Positions 61,381 through 64,000 of a stretch of 64,000 nt of DNA are shown one piece after another; the first letter of the stretch is position 1; the number at the start of each line of letters is the position of its first letter. Position numbers and translations under genes: made by a program. Below the pieces are notes generated by a model. It saw only the letters and a list, made by a program, of their open reading frames with translations, was not told the origin of the DNA and ran no database searches. Source of the stretch: Micromonospora sp. CP22 (GTDB lineage: Bacteria > Actinomycetota > Actinomycetes > Mycobacteriales > Micromonosporaceae); contig NZ_VCJO01000010.1 of NCBI RefSeq assembly GCF_009712475.1, forward strand, positions 124,001-188,000, read 5' to 3'.

Positions 61381-64000
61381 CTACACCGGCGACCCGTGGT
61401 CGCGGGCACCGTCGGTGAGTCGACGGGCCATCGCGGTACGGGAGCGGACCTGGAGCTTGGCGAAGATCCGGTTCAGGTGCGACTCGATGGTGCGCGGGCT
61501 GAGGAAGAGTCGCGCGGCGATCTCCTTGTTGCTCAGACCGGTGGTGGCCAGACCGGCGATCTCCCGTTCCCGGGCGGTGAGGACGGCGTCGACGGCCGGC
61601 CGCTCGGAGCGGGTCAGGCCGACGGCCCGGTGTCCGTCGAGCACGGACACGGCCCATCCGGCGCCGCTGGCCCGATAGCCGGCCTCGGCGCGGTCCAACG
61701 CCGCAGTGCCCGGGGCACGCCGACCGGCGACCAGGTGCGCGGCACCGGCAAGGTGGTGCGACGCCGCCTCCTCCACCGGGGTGCCGGCCGTCGCGAAGCT
61801 GGCCGCCGCGCTCTCCGCCAACGCCGTCGCCCGGTCCGGCACTCCCATCCGGTACGCGGTGAACGCCCGCGCGAACCGGGCCAGCCCGATCTCGTACGGC
61901 AGATTCGCGGCGGTGGCCCGTTGCTCCGCCCGCTTACCGGCTTCGGCGGCGGTGGTTCGCTCACCGCGCCCGGCGGCGACCACGGCCGTGACCACATCCC
62001 GCGCCACCAGCACCGGAGGATGTCTCGACGGCGGTGTCGCCGGCTCGGTGAGCAGGTCGGCACAGCGGCCCCAGTCGCCCGCGACCGCCCTGGTCAGGGC
62101 CAGCTCCACCCGGTTTATCCGCCACCACGCCCGGGACCGTGGCGGCCCGACCGTCGCGCCCGACCGGTCGCCGCTCGAACCAGCGGTCGGCTCGACGGCG
62201 CAGCCGGTACCGGTGGTCGGCTCGACGGCGGCGAGCGCGGCGGCCGGGCCGGCGGTCCACAGCACCGGGCGCAGCCGGACCGCCGCCGCCATGGCACCCA
62301 TCTCCGTACTGCCCACCCGCTCGGCGGCCGCCTGCGCCTCCTCCGCCGCCAGCACCGCGCGGGCCAACCGACCGAGGCGGGTGTGCACCAACGACTCCAT
62401 CACCAGCAGGTACGGCGAAGCGCTGGTCGGCCCGAGGCCGTCGAGGATCCGTCTGGCCCGGGTGAGATGCCGATCCGCGTCGGCGAGGTTGCCCACCTGG
62501 ATCTCCACCAGTGCCAGCGGCGAGACGATCTCGGCGTACGGGCGCAGGTCCGCGTCGCTGGTGGCGTCCACCGCCACGACGGCCTCGGCGAGCTGGTCGC
62601 GCGCTGACTCGGCGTCGCCGAGGTAGAGGGTGGCGAGTGCACGCAACGTCCGCGCCGCCGCCACGAGCACCGAACGACGCTCGTCCAGCAGTTCCAGCGC
62701 GCGCTGCGCGTGGTGCACCGCCGAGGTCGGCTCCTCCCGGAACGCGTCCACGGCGGCCAGCTCCACGTGCAGCTTCGCCTCGTCGGCCGGGTCGAGCCCG
62801 CCCCGGCCGAGTCGCGCGCCGAGGGTCGCGGCGGCCTCGGCGAAGTCGCCGAGTTGCCGGGCCACCGCCACACTGAACGTCTCGGCCCGCGTCCGGACCG
62901 GGCCCCCGGTGCGGCGTAGCACCTGGAGCACCTCGCGGCTGCGGACCAACTCGCCGCTGCGGCCGAGGGCACGGGCGTACCACATCGCCACCTCGGCACG
63001 CCGCTCGTCGTCCGGGCCGGTGTCCGGCATGATGCGCAACGCGGTGCCGAGCCAGCGGGCCGCCTGAGCGGGCGCCTCGTGCGCGAACGCGACCCCCGCG
63101 TCGACCAACGTGGCCACGGCGGTCTCGTCGCCGTGGCGGGCCGATCGTTCCGTGTGGTGGGCCACCAACTGCCGGGAGGCCCGCCGCCCGCGCAGATAGT
63201 CGGCGGTGCGGGTGTGCGCTTCGAAACGCCAGGCCGCGCCGGTCAACGCGTACGCCGAGGCTCGCATCAGCGGATGCCGGTAGCGCAGCCGCCCACCGTC
63301 GGCGTCGAGCAGGCCGAGCCGCCCGAGTTGGTCGACCGCCGCGGTGACCACCGGCATCGGCAGGTCGGCGACGTGTCTGACGAGGTCGATCGTGGTGTGG
63401 TCGCCCACCACCGCGGCGATGTACGCCACCTGCCGCACCGGTAGCCGCTGGGCGGTGATCTCCGCGGCGAGACCGGCCAGCACCGACCGGCGCGATCCGG
63501 TGAGGCAGTCGACGTCGACCGGGTCGTGCCGACCGGCCAGCGCCGCGACACCGTCCAGTTCGTCGTCGCCCAGCCGGGACAACGCCTGGATGTACAGGGG
63601 GTTGCCGAGACTGGCCCGCATGATCAGCTCACGACGGCGGCGGGGCACCCCGGCCAGCAGTACGTCGAGACTGGCCGCGTCCAGCGGTGGGAGGTCGATG
63701 AGGGTGGCCGCCGCGCCGAGCCGCGCGATGGCGTTGACCAGCCGGGCCGGTGGGGAGGCGGTGCGGAACGTCACCGCGAGCAGCAGCGGGGTCAGTGGCG
63801 GCTTGACGATCAGGTGCTCGGTCAGCTCCAGCGACGCCGAGTCGGCCCAGTGCACGTCGTCGAGCAGCAACGCGACCCCGGGGTGCGACGCCTGGGTGAG
63901 CACCGACCGCACCATCGCCGGCACCGACGGTTGCCCCGGGTCCGTCGGCCCGACGCCGACCGGTTCCACCACCTCGGCGTAGAGCCCGAAGGGCACCCCC
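61381..64000 (-). CDS. LuxR-family LAL-type regulator (5' end outside window)
   Basis: Large ATPase-type transcription regulator; 872 codons are in the window and the start lies beyond 64000. Visible at the N-terminal side is LLLDDVHWADSASLELTEHL, the Walker B/sensor region of a STAND-like ATPase; Walker A must be outside. Then come a winged domain (about 200-270) and a long run of TPR-like helices. At the C-terminus the LuxR helix-turn-helix reads LTAREREIAGLATTGLSNKEIAARLFLSPRTIESHLNRIFAKLQVRSR. Such regulators often control antibiotic or sugar genes. The target is unknown. Confidence 0.92.
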   Translation of the reverse strand, partial: GVPFGLYAEVVEPVGVGPTDPGQPSVPAMVRSVLTQASHPGVALLLDDVHWADSASLELTEHLIVKPPLTPLLLAVTFRTASPPARLVNAIARLGAAATLIDLPPLDAASLDVLLAGVPRRRRELIMRASLGNPLYIQALSRLGDDELDGVAALAGRHDPVDVDCLTGSRRSVLAGLAAEITAQRLPVRQVAYIAAVVGDHTTIDLVRHVADLPMPVVTAAVDQLGRLGLLDADGGRLRYRHPLMRASAYALTGAAWRFEAHTRTADYLRGRRASRQLVAHHTERSARHGDETAVATLVDAGVAFAHEAPAQAARWLGTALRIMPDTGPDDERRAEVAMWYARALGRSGELVRSREVLQVLRRTGGPVRTRAETFSVAVARQLGDFAEAAATLGARLGRGGLDPADEAKLHVELAAVDAFREEPTSAVHHAQRALELLDERRSVLVAAARTLRALATLYLGDAESARDQLAEAVVAVDATSDADLRPYAEIVSPLALVEIQVGNLADADRHLTRARRILDGLGPTSASPYLLVMESLVHTRLGRLARAVLAAEEAQAAAERVGSTEMGAMAAAVRLRPVLWTAGPAAALAAVEPTTGTGCAVEPTAGSSGDRSGATVGPPRSRAWWRINRVELALTRAVAGDWGRCADLLTEPATPPSRHPPVLVARDVVTAVVAAGRGERTTAAEAGKRAEQRATAANLPYEIGLARFARAFTAYRMGVPDRATALAESAAASFATAGTPVEEAASHHLAGAAHLVAGRRAPGTAALDRAEAGYRASGAGWAVSVLDGHRAVGLTRSERPAVDAVLTAREREIAGLATTGLSNKEIAARLFLSPRTIESHLNRIFAKLQVRSRTAMARRLTDGARDHGSPV

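Overview
This is a high-GC actinobacterial chromosome segment with many GTG starts, ATGA/GTGA gene overlaps and leaderless-looking promoters. The genes helY-tatC-tatA-pafC-pafB-pafA-prcA-prcB-pup-dop-arc-trmI-recB-like follow the Pup-proteasome neighbourhood of Mycobacterium and Streptomyces. A Micromonosporaceae origin (Micromonospora-like) is my best guess, from gene content and from two intergenic repeats of a kind I associate with that family. No rRNA, tRNA, CRISPR array, prophage or insertion sequence was seen.

Bases 1-26,500, the Pup-proteasome locus. On the minus strand lie a HelY-type helicase (cut by the window edge), a lipid kinase, TatC/TatA, the PafB/PafC WYL regulators, Pup ligase PafA, proteasome subunits PrcA/PrcB, Pup (ending GGE), Dop, the Arc/Mpa unfoldase, a TrmI-type tRNA methyltransferase and a site-2 protease. 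A 7-kb polysaccharide module sits between pafA and prcA: rmlC-rmlA on the minus strand, and divergently rmlB-rmlD-DUF2304-glycosyltransferase-flippase-glycosyltransferase, almost all translationally coupled. Between pup and prcB lies an endonuclease VII-like HNH gene that is frameshifted here.

Bases 26,500-45,500, housekeeping and accessory genes. These are a RecB-like nuclease, a sensor kinase/response regulator pair next to a MacB-like ABC exporter, a HAD phosphatase, a zinc metallopeptidase, ACC deaminase with an operator-like palindrome at its start, a secreted HNH nuclease, an AraC-VOC-UvrA2 operon, the LutABC lactate-oxidation operon, a second two-component system and a small membrane protein.

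Bases 45,500-64,000, carbohydrate-related and orphan genes. These include a secreted GH11 xylanase with CBM2; a PucR-type regulator divergent from a class II aldolase/class III aminotransferase fusion and a FGGY kinase; a large polytopic membrane protein; a monovalent cation/proton antiporter fused to a UBP-type zinc finger and paired with a mini-KhtT regulator; a GH43-AbfB arabinan-type enzyme under a LacI-type palindrome; an arginyl-tRNA synthetase C-terminal remnant; an unknown lipoprotein; a MarR regulator divergent from an FMN-reductase/GNAT fusion; and a large LuxR (LAL) regulator cut by the window end.

The best candidates for something undescribed are the PucR/aldolase-aminotransferase/kinase module (47,069-52,288) and the UBP-finger antiporter with its mini-KhtT (54,215-55,971). 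Next come the broken endonuclease VII gene inside the proteasome operon, and the MarR-controlled reductase-acetyltransferase fusion. All functions are inferred by reading the translated sequence; no database search was run.
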